A DNA stretch of 64,000 bases from Salinisphaera orenii subsp. halophila YIM 95161 (GTDB taxonomy: Bacteria; Pseudomonadota; Gammaproteobacteria; Nevskiales; Salinisphaeraceae). A program made the translations under genes and the position numbers. Shown here one piece after another: positions 1 through 10,600 of this stretch (its first letter is position 1; each line of letters begins with the position of its first letter). The notes below the pieces were generated by a model. That model ran no database searches, was not told the origin of the DNA, and saw only the letters and a list, made by a program, of their open reading frames with translations. The stretch is from contig NZ_AYKF01000088.1 in the NCBI RefSeq assembly GCF_003732545.1, positions 57,340 to 121,339 on the forward strand. The letters run 5' to 3'.

Positions 1-329
1 GCGCCCAGGCAATAGCCGTTGATGGCGGCCACGGTCAGGCCGCGGAAACGGGCCACGCGGGCCACCGCCGCGGCCAGCAGCCGTGCCAGTTCGCGCGCGC
101 CGGCACGATCGGCGTTGCGGAACATTTCCAGGTCGTCGCCGGCCGAAAAGTATTGATCACCGGCGCCGGTGATCACGATCGCGTCGATCGCACGATCCTG
201 CTCGATACGGGCCAGCCGGCCCTCGAGCCCGGACAGCGCGGTCACGGACAGGGTGTTGGCCGGCGGATGGTCGAGCGTGAGAATCGCGATCCGGCCGCGC
301 GTCTCGATGGTGGGTTCGCCGTTACTCAT
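1..329 (-). CDS. enoyl-CoA hydratase/isomerase family protein (N-terminal part, runs off the left edge)
   Basis: The leftward frame opens with ATG at 329 (MSNGEPTIETRGRIAIL) and stays open to the window edge, showing about 109 residues. The oxyanion-hole region of the crotonase fold is recognisable (GAGDQYFSAGDD), followed by the second conserved stretch ending AAINGYCLGA. The start codon overlaps the stop of the upstream acyl-CoA dehydrogenase in an ATGA arrangement, so the two are translationally coupled. In a valine-type pathway this enzyme would hydrate methacrylyl-CoA; that role is inferred from the neighbours. The active-site acid residue and the C terminus lie outside the window. Confidence 0.85.
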   Translation of the reverse strand, partial: MSNGEPTIETRGRIAILTLDHPPANTLSVTALSGLEGRLARIEQDRAIDAIVITGAGDQYFSAGDDLEMFRNADRAGARELARLLAAAVARVARFRGLTVAAINGYCLG

Positions 330-1486
330 CGAAGTCGGTCTCCGTTGTCGTCCGCCAGTACGCGGCGGGCGATGATCAGTCGCATGATTTCGTTGGTCCC
401 CTCGAGAATCTGGTGCACGCGCACGTCGCGCACGTGCCGCTCGAGCGGGTACTCGCGAATATAGCCGTAGCCGCCGTGGATCTGCAGCGCGGTGTTGCAG
501 ACATCGAAACAGCGGTCCGTGGCCAGGCGCTTGGCCATGGCGCAGAAGGCGGTCGCCTCGGGGTGGCCTTCGTCGAGCCTGGATGCCGCCAGCCACACCA
601 TCTGGCGGGCGGCGATCAGCTCGGTGGCCATGTCGGCGAGCTTGAACTGCAGCGCCTGGAAATCCGCGAGCCGGCGGCCGAACTGTTCGCGCTCGCCCAG
701 ATAGGCCCGCGCCGCGTCGAGCGCGGCCTGGGCGGTGCCGAGCGAGCAGGCGGCGATGTTGATGCGGCCGCCGTCCAGCCCCTTCATGGCGATGGCGAAC
801 CCCTCGCCTTCGGCCCCGAGCCGGTTGGCCGCAGGCACGCGCACACCGTCGAAGGTGATCGTGCGCGTGGCCTGGCTGTTCCAGCCCATCTTGGCTTCCT
901 TGCGGCCGTAGCCGATGCCCTCGGCGTCGGCCGGCACCGCGAACGTACTGATGCCGCCTGCCCCGGCCTCGCCGGTGCGGGCCATGACCACCAGCAGATC
1001 GGTATCGCCCGCGCCGGAGATGAAGCATTTGCTGCCGGTGAGCACGTAGTCGTCGCCGTCGCGCACCGCCTTGGTCTTCAGGGCGGCCGCGTCGGAACCG
1101 GCACCCGGTTCGGTGAGGCAGTAGGAGGCGAGTTTCGTGCCCGCGGCGAGCTCGCCGCACCATAGATCGCGCACGTCATCGCCGCCGAAGGTGGCCACCA
1201 TCCAGGTGGCCATGTTGTGGATGCTGATATAGGCCGCAGTGGAGGTGCAGCCGCCGGCCAGCGCCTCGAATATGAGGGCGCTGTCGAGCCGGGCCAGCCC
1301 GAGCCCGCCCTGGTCCTCCGGCGTGTAGAGGCCGCAGAAACCGAGCTCGCCGGCCCGGGCGATGACCTCGCGAGGGAAGATCGCCTCCGCATCCCAGCGC
1401 GCCGCCTCGGGGGCGAGCGCCTCGCGGGCGAAATCCTGCGCGGCCTCCTGCAGTGCGCGCTGGGTCTCGTCCAGGTCGAAGTTCAT
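326..1486 (-). CDS. acyl-CoA dehydrogenase, probably isobutyryl/branched-chain type
   Basis: A 386-aa soluble FAD flavoprotein of normal family length. The acyl-CoA dehydrogenase signature CLTEPGAGSDAAALKTKA lies near residue 130 and a C-terminal flavin/dimer region reads QIHGGYGYIREYPLERHVRD. The glutamate in LEGTNEIMR is at the position of the catalytic base of short-chain and isobutyryl-CoA dehydrogenases. It removes hydrogens at C2-C3 of an acyl-CoA and passes electrons to ETF. It lies 22 bp after mmsA and overlaps the next hydratase by 4 bp, the usual order of a valine catabolism operon. The substrate is an inference from that context. Confidence 0.88.
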   Translation of the reverse strand: MNFDLDETQRALQEAAQDFAREALAPEAARWDAEAIFPREVIARAGELGFCGLYTPEDQGGLGLARLDSALIFEALAGGCTSTAAYISIHNMATWMVATFGGDDVRDLWCGELAAGTKLASYCLTEPGAGSDAAALKTKAVRDGDDYVLTGSKCFISGAGDTDLLVVMARTGEAGAGGISTFAVPADAEGIGYGRKEAKMGWNSQATRTITFDGVRVPAANRLGAEGEGFAIAMKGLDGGRINIAACSLGTAQAALDAARAYLGEREQFGRRLADFQALQFKLADMATELIAARQMVWLAASRLDEGHPEATAFCAMAKRLATDRCFDVCNTALQIHGGYGYIREYPLERHVRDVRVHQILEGTNEIMRLIIARRVLADDNGDRLR

Positions 1487-1508
1487 CGTGGACCGCCGCC
1501 GACGTCCG

Positions 1509-3035
1509 TCATTTCATGTTGATCGTCATGTTCGGGCCGTCCGGCACGTCGGTCTCCGGCCAGCGCGAGAGCACCGTCTTGGTCTCGGTGTAGAAACGCA
1601 CCGCCTGCTTGCCGTAGGCGTGCAGATCGCCGAAGAAGGAATGCTTGGACCCCGTGAACGAGAAGAACGGCGCCGGCACCGGGATCGGCACGTTGATGCC
1701 GACCTGCCCGACCTCGGTCTCGTGCTGATACTTGCGGGCCGCGGCGCCCGAGCGCGTGAAGATGGAGGTGCCGTTGCCGTAGGGGTTGGCGTTGACCAGC
1801 TCGATCGCTTCCTCGAGCGTGTCGACGTGGATCACGCACAGCGCCGGTCCGAAGATCTCCTCCTGATAGACGCGCATCCCGGTGGTGACGTTGTCGAACA
1901 GCGTCGGCCCGACCCAGTTGCCGTCGGGATAACCCTCGACCACGCAGTCGGCGCCGTCCAGACGCACGTCGGCGCCCTCGACGGCCGCGCCGCGGATGAT
2001 CTCGCGCACGCGATCACGCGCCTTGCGGTTGATCAGCGGCCCGTAGGCGGCGCCGTCGTCCCCGGGCGCGCCCGGGCGGATGTCGGCCAGCGCGGCCTCG
2101 ATGTCGTCGACCCAGTCGCGGGTGGCCTCGCCCACGAGCACGGCCACCGAGATCGCCATGCAGCGCTGCCCCGCCGCACCGCAGGACGAGCCCACGAGCG
2201 CGGAGACGACCTGCGCCTTGTCGGCGTCCGGCATGACGATCATGTGGTTCTTGGCGCCGGCCATCGCCTGGACGCGCTTGAGGTTGTCGGTGCCGCGGCG
2301 ATAGACGTGCTCGGCCACCGGCACCGAGCCGACGAAGGACACCGCCCGGACGTCCGGATGATCGAGCAGGAAATCCACCTGGCGCTTGTCGCCGTGCAGC
2401 ACCTGCAGCAGGCCCTTCGGAAAGCCGGCTTGCGCGAACAGCTCGGTGAGCATGGTGGGCGTGAGCGGGTCCTGCTCGGAGGGCTTGAGAATGAAGGCGT
2501 TGCCGCAGGCCACCGCCAGCGGATACATCCACAGCGGAATCATCGCCGGGAAGTTGAACGGGGTGATGCCGGCACAGACGCCGATCGGGTGAACGTAGCT
2601 GTGAGTGTCGATGTTGCGGGCCACGTTCTCGGTGGTCTCGCCCATCATGTGGGTGGTCATGCCGCAGCCGTGCTCGACCACCTCGATGCCGCGCCAGACG
2701 TCGCCCATGGCGTCGGCGAAGGTCTTGCCGGTCTCCTCCGAGAGCACCGCAGCGATGGCTTGCTGGTGTTCCTTGAGCAGCGCCTGGTAGCGGAACAGAT
2801 AGCGCACGCGCTCGATCGTGGGCACGTCGCGCCATTCGCGGAACGCGGCCCGGGCCGACGCCACCGCCCGCGTCATCTCGTCGTCGGTGGCCACCGGCAC
2901 CTGCGCGATCACGTCCTGCGTCGCGGGGTTGGTCAGCTCGATCCAGTCCGAGGTCTGGCTGTCGACGAATTCACCGTCGATGAAAAGCGGCACCGTGCCC
3001 GCGCTGCGGATACGGTCGATCTGGCTGTCACTCAT
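1509..3035 (-). CDS. mmsA: methylmalonate-semialdehyde dehydrogenase (CoA-acylating)
   Basis: A 508-aa aldehyde dehydrogenase superfamily protein starting [13 protein letters not shown] at 3035; an upstream in-frame ATG at 3095 would add 20 residues with no family similarity and was not chosen. The catalytic cysteine region GQRCMAIS and the nucleotide-binding [13 protein letters not shown] are present, and the sequence reads like MmsA ([13 protein letters not shown] near the N terminus, [15 protein letters not shown] at the C terminus). It converts methylmalonate semialdehyde (valine) or malonate semialdehyde to acyl-CoA. It lies between the solute-binding protein gene and the acyl-CoA dehydrogenase on the same strand. 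Confidence 0.93.
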   Translation of the reverse strand: MSDSQIDRIRSAGTVPLFIDGEFVDSQTSDWIELTNPATQDVIAQVPVATDDEMTRAVASARAAFREWRDVPTIERVRYLFRYQALLKEHQQAIAAVLSEETGKTFADAMGDVWRGIEVVEHGCGMTTHMMGETTENVARNIDTHSYVHPIGVCAGITPFNFPAMIPLWMYPLAVACGNAFILKPSEQDPLTPTMLTELFAQAGFPKGLLQVLHGDKRQVDFLLDHPDVRAVSFVGSVPVAEHVYRRGTDNLKRVQAMAGAKNHMIVMPDADKAQVVSALVGSSCGAAGQRCMAISVAVLVGEATRDWVDDIEAALADIRPGAPGDDGAAYGPLINRKARDRVREIIRGAAVEGADVRLDGADCVVEGYPDGNWVGPTLFDNVTTGMRVYQEEIFGPALCVIHVDTLEEAIELVNANPYGNGTSIFTRSGAAARKYQHETEVGQVGINVPIPVPAPFFSFTGSKHSFFGDLHAYGKQAVRFYTETKTVLSRWPETDVPDGPNMTINMK

Positions 3036-3067
3036 GAAGACTCGCTCGTTGTTGCAATCAAAGGCCT

Positions 3068-3093
3068 GCCCGCCGACACGCAGGCCGGCGGGC
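3068..3093 (-). terminator. intercistronic hairpin between binding-protein gene and mmsA
   Basis: An 8-bp perfect inverted repeat, GCCCGCCG at 3068-3075 and CGGCGGGC at 3086-3093, lies in the 75-bp gap downstream of the solute-binding protein gene. Only a weak T-rich run (CCTTTGATT) follows on the minus strand. It may attenuate transcription so that the binding protein is made in excess of the enzymes; this is inference. Confidence 0.4.
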
Positions 3094-3110
3094 ATCGGGC
3101 GGCGGCCGCG

Positions 3111-4334
3111 CTACTCGGCCACGCGCGGGCAGCCGGATTCGGCCAGCGAGGCGTAGGCGCGGTCGCCGGGAATCGTGCGTTCGATGGTGGCCAGGTCCCA
3201 CCGCCCCTCGGACTCGGACGGCTGCTTGGCCTTGAGCAGATACATGTCGTGCTCGAGCAGGCCGTCGTCGCGGATCGTGCCGCCCTGGGCGAAGAAGTCG
3301 TCGATCGGCTTGTTGCCCATGGCCTCGCGTACCGCATCACTCTCGTCGGTGCCCGCCGCTTCGACCGCTTTCAGATAGGCCATGGTCGCGGAATAGAGCG
3401 CGGCGTGCGGGGAGGTCGGCGTGGTGCCGCCGTTGTCGAGATAGCGCTCGGTCCACTCGCGCGAGTCCTCGTCCCGATCCCAGTACCAGCCGGTGGTGAA
3501 CTGCAGCCCGGCCGTCGTGTCCAGGCCGAGGCTCTGGATGTCGGACAGCAGCACGAGCATGCCGGCCAGCTGCTGGCCGCCCGAGACGATGCCGAACTCG
3601 TTGGCCTGCTTGACCGCGTTGGTGGTGTCCTGACCGGCGTTGGCGAGCCCGATCACCTGCGCGCCCGAACTCTGGGCCTGCAGCAGATAGGACGAGAAGT
3701 CGTTGGTGTTCAACGGCGCGTTCACCGAACCGACGACGCTGCCACCCAGTTCCTCGACCACGGCCCGGGTGTTCTTTTCGAGCGAATGCCCGAAGGCATA
3801 GTCGGCGGTGATGAAGAACCACTTCTTGCCGCCGTTCTTGACGATGGCCGTGGCCGTGCCGACCGGCAGGGCATGGGTGTCGTAGCCGTAGTGGATGCCG
3901 TACTCGGTGCAGGACGCGCCGGTGAGCTCGGAGGTGGCCGAGCCGGTGTTGATGGTGATGATGCCCTTCTCGGAGGCCAGATTCTGGACCGCCAGCCCGA
4001 CCGCGCTGTTGGTCAGATCCATGATGACGTCGACGCCGTCACGATCGATCCAGGCGCGCGCCGTGGCCGAGGCGACATCGGCCTTGTTCTGGTGGTCCGC
4101 CGAGACCACCTCGATCGGCTTGCCGAGGACCTCGCCGCCGAAGTCCTCCGCCGCCATCTCCACCGCGGCGACCGCGCCGTCGCCGGAGAAGCCGCTGGAA
4201 TACACGCCCGACATGTCGCCGAGCACCCCGAGCTTGACCTGACCGTCGTCGTTGCCCGCGGCCTGCGCCGGCAGCCCGACCCCGACCGCCGCCGCCATGA
4301 CGCACCCTGCCAGTACACGTTGCACGCTGACCAT
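3111..4334 (-). CDS. periplasmic solute-binding protein, branched-chain amino acid type (ABC transporter, Peripla_BP_6 family)
   Basis: A 407-aa exported protein. The ATG at 4334 is chosen because AGGAGG lies 7 bases upstream and the product begins with a typical signal peptide (MVSVQRVLAGCVMAAAVGVG, then PAQAAGNDDG). The mature part begins VKLGVLGDMSGVYSSGF, as in type-I periplasmic binding proteins of the Leu/Ile/Val-amide family. No permease or ATPase genes are adjacent, so it is an orphan binding protein or works with a transporter encoded elsewhere. Being first in an operon of CoA-dependent valine-type catabolism, it may bind a branched-chain acid or amino acid; the ligand is unknown. 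Confidence 0.85.
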   Translation of the reverse strand: MVSVQRVLAGCVMAAAVGVGLPAQAAGNDDGQVKLGVLGDMSGVYSSGFSGDGAVAAVEMAAEDFGGEVLGKPIEVVSADHQNKADVASATARAWIDRDGVDVIMDLTNSAVGLAVQNLASEKGIITINTGSATSELTGASCTEYGIHYGYDTHALPVGTATAIVKNGGKKWFFITADYAFGHSLEKNTRAVVEELGGSVVGSVNAPLNTNDFSSYLLQAQSSGAQVIGLANAGQDTTNAVKQANEFGIVSGGQQLAGMLVLLSDIQSLGLDTTAGLQFTTGWYWDRDEDSREWTERYLDNGGTTPTSPHAALYSATMAYLKAVEAAGTDESDAVREAMGNKPIDDFFAQGGTIRDDGLLEHDMYLLKAKQPSESEGRWDLATIERTIPGDRAYASLAESGCPRVAE

Positions 4335-5180
4335 CGCGAACCTCCTCGCACCGTTGTTTTTATGTTGTTGGTTGCACAATGCAGCACGCCGTGTTCGGCG
4401 GCCCATTCAACTTTGGTGGAACAGCCGGCTCCGCGGCGTTCGGCGGACGCGTCACCGCGACAATCGACCGCCGTCGCGGCGGTGTCGCCGCCGTTCAGAA
4501 GACCTGCCACGGCGTGCCGATCACGGCCGCGCCCCGGCGGTCGAAACGGCCGAATCCACGATGGCGGAGGCCGATGCCCGGCGCCCGCACGCAGCGCCGA
4601 GCGGGCCGCGAGACAGACCCCGCCCGCGCGAAGCGAAGCCCTCTGAAACAGGCGGGCCCCGATCGCCGGCACACCGGCCCTTCGCCGCACAGGCCGCACC
4701 CGACCGACCGTTTCCGCGCCCCGCTCGCGCGTCGCAGCGCGGCGGCACCCGGCGGGCTCCGTCGAGCCGCGATGCGACCGGCGCGACCGCCCGGCCCGGC
4801 ATGCCGCCGACGGCGACCGGCTCCGCCGCAGCAGCCCGCGGTGCCAAAACGCCCCGCTTCCCGGCCTGGCGCCGAACGAGCGCGGCCGCGTCGCTCTGCC
4901 CGATGACGCGTGGATGCGCGAGCGCCGCCGCCAGCCCGCCATCGCCGTGGCCGATTGCCCCGCCCCGCTCGCGTGGACCGTCCTCGAGGACGCGCGCGAG
5001 GCCGGCCTGCGGCATCCCGGACAGCACCTCCGCCGTCCGCGGGCCGGGGCGCCGTACCGACATCGCCCCGGGCGGCGCCCGCGTAACATGGACGCATCCG
5101 GTGACGGCCGCCCGCCTTCCGGCCCCACTCCGGCACGGGCACGGCGGCCGTCACCCCGTCCGACCGACACGGAGACACGG
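4335..5180. other. 846-bp divergent intergenic region, no gene supported
   Basis: This very GC-rich stretch separates the leftward catabolic operon from the rightward hydratase. Several long open frames cross it on both strands, but they are rich in Arg, Ala, Gly and Pro, have no recognisable motif and no good ribosome site, and look like GC-driven open frames. It must hold the two divergent promoters. A short AT-richer patch at 4355-4385, just upstream of the binding-protein gene, is the likeliest promoter place for the leftward operon. Confidence 0.5.
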
Positions 5181-5963
5181 ATGAGCGCATCGATCCCGGA
5201 TTTCGAGCACGCCCGGCTGACCTGCGACGACCGCGGCGTCTACACGCTGACGATCGTCGATGCCGGCGCCCTGAACATTCTCGGCACGCCGGTGCTGCGC
5301 GGGCTGACCGACGCGCTGCAGTGGCTGGCCGGACGCACCGATCCGCGCGTGCTGATCCTGCGCGGCAGCGGCGAGCGCGCCTTCGTCGCCGGCGCCAACA
5401 TCCACGAGATGGCCGCACTGGCGCCGGATTCCGCGCGGGCCTTCATCACCCGCGTGCGTGCGCTGTGCGATGCGGTTCGGGCGCTGCCGGTGCCCGTGAT
5501 CGCCCGGGTGCCGGGCCACTGCCTCGGCGCCGGCATGGAGCTGGCCGCGGCCTGCGACATCCGGCTGGCCGCGAGCGCCGCCCGGGTCGGCATGCCCGAA
5601 GTGCGCGTCGGCCTGCCCTCGGTGGTGCACGCCGCGCTGCTGCCGGGCCTGATCGGCCAGGGCGCCAGCGACTGGCTGACGCTGACCGGCGAGACGGTCG
5701 ACGCCGAGCAGGCCCGGACCTGGGGATTCTTCCAGTTCGTCGCGGAGGCGCAGGAGCTGGACGCCCTCGTCGAACAGAGCGCAGCCGCGATCGTCGCCGC
5801 CGGGGCGCGGGCGGTCGGCGCCCAGAAGCGGCTGAACCAGCACTGGGCCGATGCCGATCTCGAGACCGCGCTCGATCACAGCGTGTCGGTCTTCGGCGCG
5901 GCCTTCGAGACCGACGAGCCGGCGCGCTGCATGGCGCCGTTTCTGCGCCGGCGGGACGGGTGA
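5181..5963 (+). CDS. enoyl-CoA hydratase/isomerase family protein
   Basis: A 260-aa crotonase-fold enzyme starting at ATG 5181, preceded by GGAGACACGG. The oxyanion-hole segment GERAFVAGANIHEMAAL and the second segment ARVPGHCLGAGMELAAACD are both clear; the latter holds the Gly-Ala-Gly turn and the first catalytic acid position. It acts on short-chain enoyl-CoAs in the cytoplasm; the substrate cannot be told. The stop codon overlaps the GTG start of the sulfatase-family gene, implying coupling, although no functional link between the two is obvious. Confidence 0.85.
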   Translation: MSASIPDFEHARLTCDDRGVYTLTIVDAGALNILGTPVLRGLTDALQWLAGRTDPRVLILRGSGERAFVAGANIHEMAALAPDSARAFITRVRALCDAVRALPVPVIARVPGHCLGAGMELAAACDIRLAASAARVGMPEVRVGLPSVVHAALLPGLIGQGASDWLTLTGETVDAEQARTWGFFQFVAEAQELDALVEQSAAAIVAAGARAVGAQKRLNQHWADADLETALDHSVSVFGAAFETDEPARCMAPFLRRRDG

Positions 5964-7588
5964 TCGCAACATTGCCGCGCCCTACGCTGCGCGGCCGGGT
6001 CGGCGCGCCGCTGGCCATCGCGCTGAGCTATGCGGTGTTCGCCCTGCCGGCCGCACCCGCCGCGCCGACGGCCTATATCGGCCTGCCGATCGAGCTGGCG
6101 CTGCTCGTGCTCGCGGTCCTGATCATGCCGGCGCCGCTGGCCCGGGCGACGCGCCTGGGGGCGACGCTGGCCGTGGGCCTGCTGCTGCTGTTCAAGCTGG
6201 TCGATCTCGCGACCCGGCTGGCCATCGGCCGCAGCTTCAACCCGGCGCTGGACGCCGCCCTGCCCGGTTTCGGCTGGAACGTGCTCTCGCGGGCGCTCGG
6301 CCCGGGCGTGGCCGCGCTGCTGCTGGCCGCGATCGCACTGCTGTTCCTCGGTCTTCTCTGGCTAATCGCGGCCGGGCTGCGCGGGCTGCAGGACTGGCCG
6401 CGACCACGGCGTCGGGCCGCCGCGATCGCGAGCGCCGGCCTCGCGGTCGCGGGCGCACTCCTGCTGCTGGCGCCCGCAGCCGCGCGAGCGCCGCTGGCGA
6501 GCATCGACAACAGCCGCCTGCTGCTGGCCCGGGTGACCGAGACCCAGCGCGCGCTGCGCGATCTCGCCGTCTTCCGCACGCGCCTGGCCAGGGGACCGGC
6601 AACCGCCGACGACGGCGCCGATTTCGGCCCGCTGGCGGGCAAAAACGTGCTGTTCGTGTTCGTCGAGTCCTATGGCCGCACCGTGTTCGAGCGGCCGCGC
6701 TATGCGGACACGATCGGCCCGCGGCTGGCCGCATTCGAACGCCGGCTCGCCGACGCCGGCTTCGGCGCGCGCAGCGGCTGGCTGACCTCGCCGACCGTGG
6801 GCGGCCAGAGCTGGCTCGCCCACGGCACGCTGTTCTCGGGGCTGTGGGTGGACAACCAGGCGCGCTACGAGCAGCTGGTGGCCAGCGAGCGCGTCTCGCT
6901 CAACCGTCGTTTCCGGGCGGCGGGCTGGCGAACGGTCGCGGTCATGCCCGCCATCACCCGGGCCTGGCCCGAGGGCGAGTGGTTCGGCTACGACCGCGTC
7001 TACGGCGTCGACGATCTGGGCTATGAAGGCCGGCCCTTCAACTGGGTGACCATGCCGGACCAGTACACCCTGGCCGCACTCCAGCGCCGCGAGCTCGCCC
7101 GCGGCGACGACGACCCGGTGATGGCCGAAGTCGCGCTCATCTCCAGCCACGCGCCGTGGACGCCGATTCCGCCGCTGCTGGACTGGTCGGCGGTGGGCGA
7201 CGGCCAGGTGTTCGACGCCTACGCCGACGCCGGCGATCCGCCATCGGTGGTCTGGCAGGACAACGAGCGCGTGCGCGCCCAGTACCGCAAGGCCATCGAC
7301 TACGCGCTGGCGACGCTGGCCTCCTTCGTCGAGACCTACGGCCACGAGGATCTGGTGCTGGTGATCCTCGGCGATCATCAGCCCGCGCCGCTGGTCACCG
7401 GCGACGCGGCGACCCGGGACGTGCCCGTGCATCTGATCGCCGCGGACGCCGACGTGCTGTCGGCGATCGACGGCTGGCAGTGGGCGCGGGGCATGCGGCC
7501 GGGCGCGACGACCCCGGTCTGGCGCATGGACGCCTTCCGCGACCGTTTCCTCGACGCCTTCGAGTCCGGCGACCGCACGGCCCGATAG
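5960..7588 (+). CDS. inner-membrane sulfatase/phosphoethanolamine-transferase-like protein (alkaline phosphatase superfamily)
   Basis: A 542-aa protein from a GTG start at 5960 that overlaps the preceding stop as GTGA. The first 170 residues contain about four hydrophobic segments; the rest is a periplasmic sulfatase-fold domain starting KNVLFVFVESYGRTVF (first metal-binding acidic region). The likely nucleophile is in SPTVGGQSWLAHG, and a late metal site reads VILGDHQPAP. Relatives (LtaS, EptA, OpgB and YejM types) transfer or hydrolyse phosphoglycerol or phosphoethanolamine groups on envelope glycans or lipids. The exact substrate cannot be read from the sequence. It faces pyc tail to tail. 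Confidence 0.8.
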   Translation: MIATLPRPTLRGRVGAPLAIALSYAVFALPAAPAAPTAYIGLPIELALLVLAVLIMPAPLARATRLGATLAVGLLLLFKLVDLATRLAIGRSFNPALDAALPGFGWNVLSRALGPGVAALLLAAIALLFLGLLWLIAAGLRGLQDWPRPRRRAAAIASAGLAVAGALLLLAPAAARAPLASIDNSRLLLARVTETQRALRDLAVFRTRLARGPATADDGADFGPLAGKNVLFVFVESYGRTVFERPRYADTIGPRLAAFERRLADAGFGARSGWLTSPTVGGQSWLAHGTLFSGLWVDNQARYEQLVASERVSLNRRFRAAGWRTVAVMPAITRAWPEGEWFGYDRVYGVDDLGYEGRPFNWVTMPDQYTLAALQRRELARGDDDPVMAEVALISSHAPWTPIPPLLDWSAVGDGQVFDAYADAGDPPSVVWQDNERVRAQYRKAIDYALATLASFVETYGHEDLVLVILGDHQPAPLVTGDAATRDVPVHLIAADADVLSAIDGWQWARGMRPGATTPVWRMDAFRDRFLDAFESGDRTAR

Positions 7589-7640
7589 ACGACCGTCGGC
7601 GCCGCGGCCGCTCGCCCGGCGCCGGGCCGAACCCGTAGCT

Positions 7641-7667
7641 GCCGGGCCGGGCGGCGGCCGGCCCGGC
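7641..7667. terminator. bidirectional hairpin between convergent genes
   Basis: A 10-bp perfect inverted repeat (GCCGGGCCGG and CCGGCCCGGC, 7-nt loop) lies in the 84-bp gap between the convergent sulfatase-family and pyruvate carboxylase genes. It has no T-run, so termination is inferred from position and stem strength. Confidence 0.5.
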
Positions 7668-7672
7668 GTCCG

Positions 7673-10600
7673 CTAGCCGCTCTCCAGGGTCACCAGCAGA
7701 TCGCCCGCCGCGACGGTGACGCCGCTGGAGACGTGCAGCTCGGCGACCCGGCCGGCGTGCGGCGCCGAGATGGTGGTCTCCATCTTCATCGCCTCCAGCC
7801 CGAGCAGCGCCTCGCCGGCGGCGACCTCCTGGCCGACCTGCACGGCGGTATGCACCACCATGCCGGGCATGGGCGCGCCGACGTGATCGGGATTGGCCTT
7901 GTCCGCCTTGGGATGGGCCGCGGCGGCATCGCTGCCGGCCTTGGCGATGCGGATCGGCCGCGGCTGGCCGTTGAGCTCGAAGAACAGCCGCACGATGCCG
8001 GCCTCGTCGGCCTCGGCCTGCCCCTGCAGGCTGATGATCAGCCGCTTGCCGGTCTCGATGTCGACGTGGGTCTCCTCCTCGCCGCGCAGGCCGTAGAAGA
8101 AGACCTGGGTCGACAGGCCGCTGACGTCGCCGTAGCGCTGCCGGTGCGCGACGTAGTCGGCGAAGACCTTCGGATACATCAGATGCGAGGCCAGTTCCGC
8201 GTCCGAGAGCTCGGCGCCGAGCGCGGCTTCCGCGGCCTGCTTCTCCGCGGCCAGGTCCACGGGCTCGAGCAGTGCGCCCGGCCGGTCGGTCAGCGGCGGT
8301 TCGCCGCGCAGCACCTTGGCCTGCAGATCCTTCGGGAAGCCGTCGGCCGGAAAGCCGAGCTCGCCCTTGAACAGCGCGACGACCGAATCGGGAAAGTCGA
8401 TATCGACGTTCGGGTCGGCGATCTCCGCGGCGGTGCGATCATTGGAGACCATGTGCAGGGCCATGTCGCCGACCACCTTGGAGGTCGGCGTGACCTTCAC
8501 GATGTCGCCGAACAGCTGGTTCACCTCGGCATAGGCCTTCGCGATCTCGGGCCAGCGCTCGGCCAGGCCCAGCGCGCGGGCCTGCTCGCGCAGATTGGTG
8601 TACTGCCCGCCCGGCATCTCGTGGCGATAGACGTCGGCCGTGCCCGAGCGCACGTTGGCCTCGAACGGCGCGTAGACGCTGCGCACGCCCTCCCAGTAGT
8701 CGGACAGCGACTGCATGCTTGCACGGTCGAGGCCCGGATCGCGCTCGGTGTGTTCGAGCGCGGCTGCCATCGAGCCGAGATTCGGCTGCGAGGTCAGCCC
8801 GCTCATCGAATCCAGCGCGCCGTCGATGGCGTCCACGCCCGCCTCGACCGCGGCCAGCAGCGTGGAGGCCGCGATGCCGGAGGTGTCGTGGGTGTGGAAG
8901 TGGATCGGCAGACTGATCTCTTCCTTGAGCGCCCGCACGAGCTCGCGCGCCGCCTTCGGCCGGCAGATCCCGGCCATGTCCTTGATGCCCAGCACGTGGG
9001 CCCCGGCGGCCTCCAGCGCCTTCGCCTTGTCGACGTAGTACTTGAGGTTGTATTTCGGCCGGCCTTCGTCGAACAGATCGCCGGTGTAGCAGATCGCGGC
9101 CTCGCAGACGGCGCCGGCCTCGATGACCGCGTCCATGGCCACGCGCATGTTGTCGACCCCGTTGAGCGAGTCGAACACGCGGAAGATATCGATGCCGTTT
9201 TCCGCCGCCTGGGCCACGAAATAGCGCACGACGTTGTCGGGATAGTTGGTGTAGCCGACCGCGTTGGAGGCCCGCAGCAGCATCTGCAGCGGGATGTTGG
9301 GCGCGGCTTCGCGGATGCGGCGCAGCCGGTCCCAGGGGTCCTCCTTGAGAAAGCGCAGGGCGACATCGAAGGTCGCCCCGCCCCAGCATTCCAGCGACAG
9401 CAGCCCCGGCAGCAGACGCGCGTAGTGGGGCGCGACGGCGGCGATGTCGCGGGTGCGCATGCGGGTGGCCAGCAGCGACTGGTGGGCGTCGCGCATGGTG
9501 GTGTCGGTGAGCAGCACGCGTGGCTGGTCGCGCAGCCACTGGCCGAAGGCGGCCGGGCCACGCTCGAGCAGTTCGTCGCGGAGCCCGCGCGGCGGCGGCG
9601 CGGTCAGATCGCAGGCCGGCAGCGGCGCTTCGGGGAAGACGCCGCCGGGCACGCTGCGGCCTTCCATCTGCGGGTGGCCGTTGACGGTGACGTCGCCGAT
9701 GTAGCGCAGCAGCCGCGTGGCCCGATCCTGGCGGGTCTTGAACTCGAACAGCTCCGGCGTGGTGTCGATGAAGCGCGTGGTGTACTCGGCCGCCGCGAAC
9801 TTCGGGTGGCCGATGACGTTCTCGAGGAACTGCAGATTGGTCGACAGCCCACGAATGCGGAACTCGCGCAGCGCGCGATCCATGCGGGCGATGGTGGCGT
9901 CGACCGTGCGCGCCCAGGTCGTGACCTTGACCAGCAGCGAGTCGTAGTAGGGCGTGATCACCGCGCCGGTGTAGGCGGTGCCGCCGTCCAGACGCACGCC
10001 GAAACCGGCGGAACTGCGGTAGGCGGTCAAGCGGCCATGGTCAGGGGCGAAGCCGTTCTCGGGATCCTCCGTGGTCACGCGGCACTGGAGCGCGTGGCCG
10101 TCCATGGTGATGGCGTCCTGGCCCGGCAACGCCTCGTCGGCCCCGATGACGCCGCCCTCGGCGATGCGGATCTGCGCGCGCACGATGTCCACACCGGTGA
10201 CTTCCTCGGTGACCGTGTGCTCGACCTGGATGCGCGGATTGACCTCGATGAAATAGAACGCGCCACTGTCCACGTCGAGCAGGAACTCCACCGTGCCCGC
10301 GCCGACGTAGCCCACCTCGCGGCACAGCCGCAGGGCCGCGTCGCACAGGCCCGCCCGGGTCTCGGCGTCCAGATAGGGCGCGGGCGCGCGCTCGACCACC
10401 TTCTGGTTGCGCCGCTGCACCGAGCAGTCGCGCTCGAACAGGTGCACGACGTTGCCATGGGCGTCGCCCAGGACCTGGACCTCGACGTGGCGGGCGCGCT
10501 CGATGAGCTTTTCCAGATAGACGGCGTCGTTGCCGAACGCCGAGCCCGCCTCGCTGCGCGCGGTGGCCACCTCGCCGAGCAGCGCGTCGGCGCCCTCCAC

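Noticed and set aside
1362..4646. Very long rightward open frame opposite the valine-catabolism genes
   Set aside because: It is antisense to three well-recognised genes, has an Arg/His/Gly/Asp-rich composition typical of high-GC shadow frames, and no motif.
4521..5063. 180-codon leftward frame in the divergent gap
   Set aside because: Arg/Ala/Gly-rich, no ribosome site, no recognisable fold; treated as noncoding.
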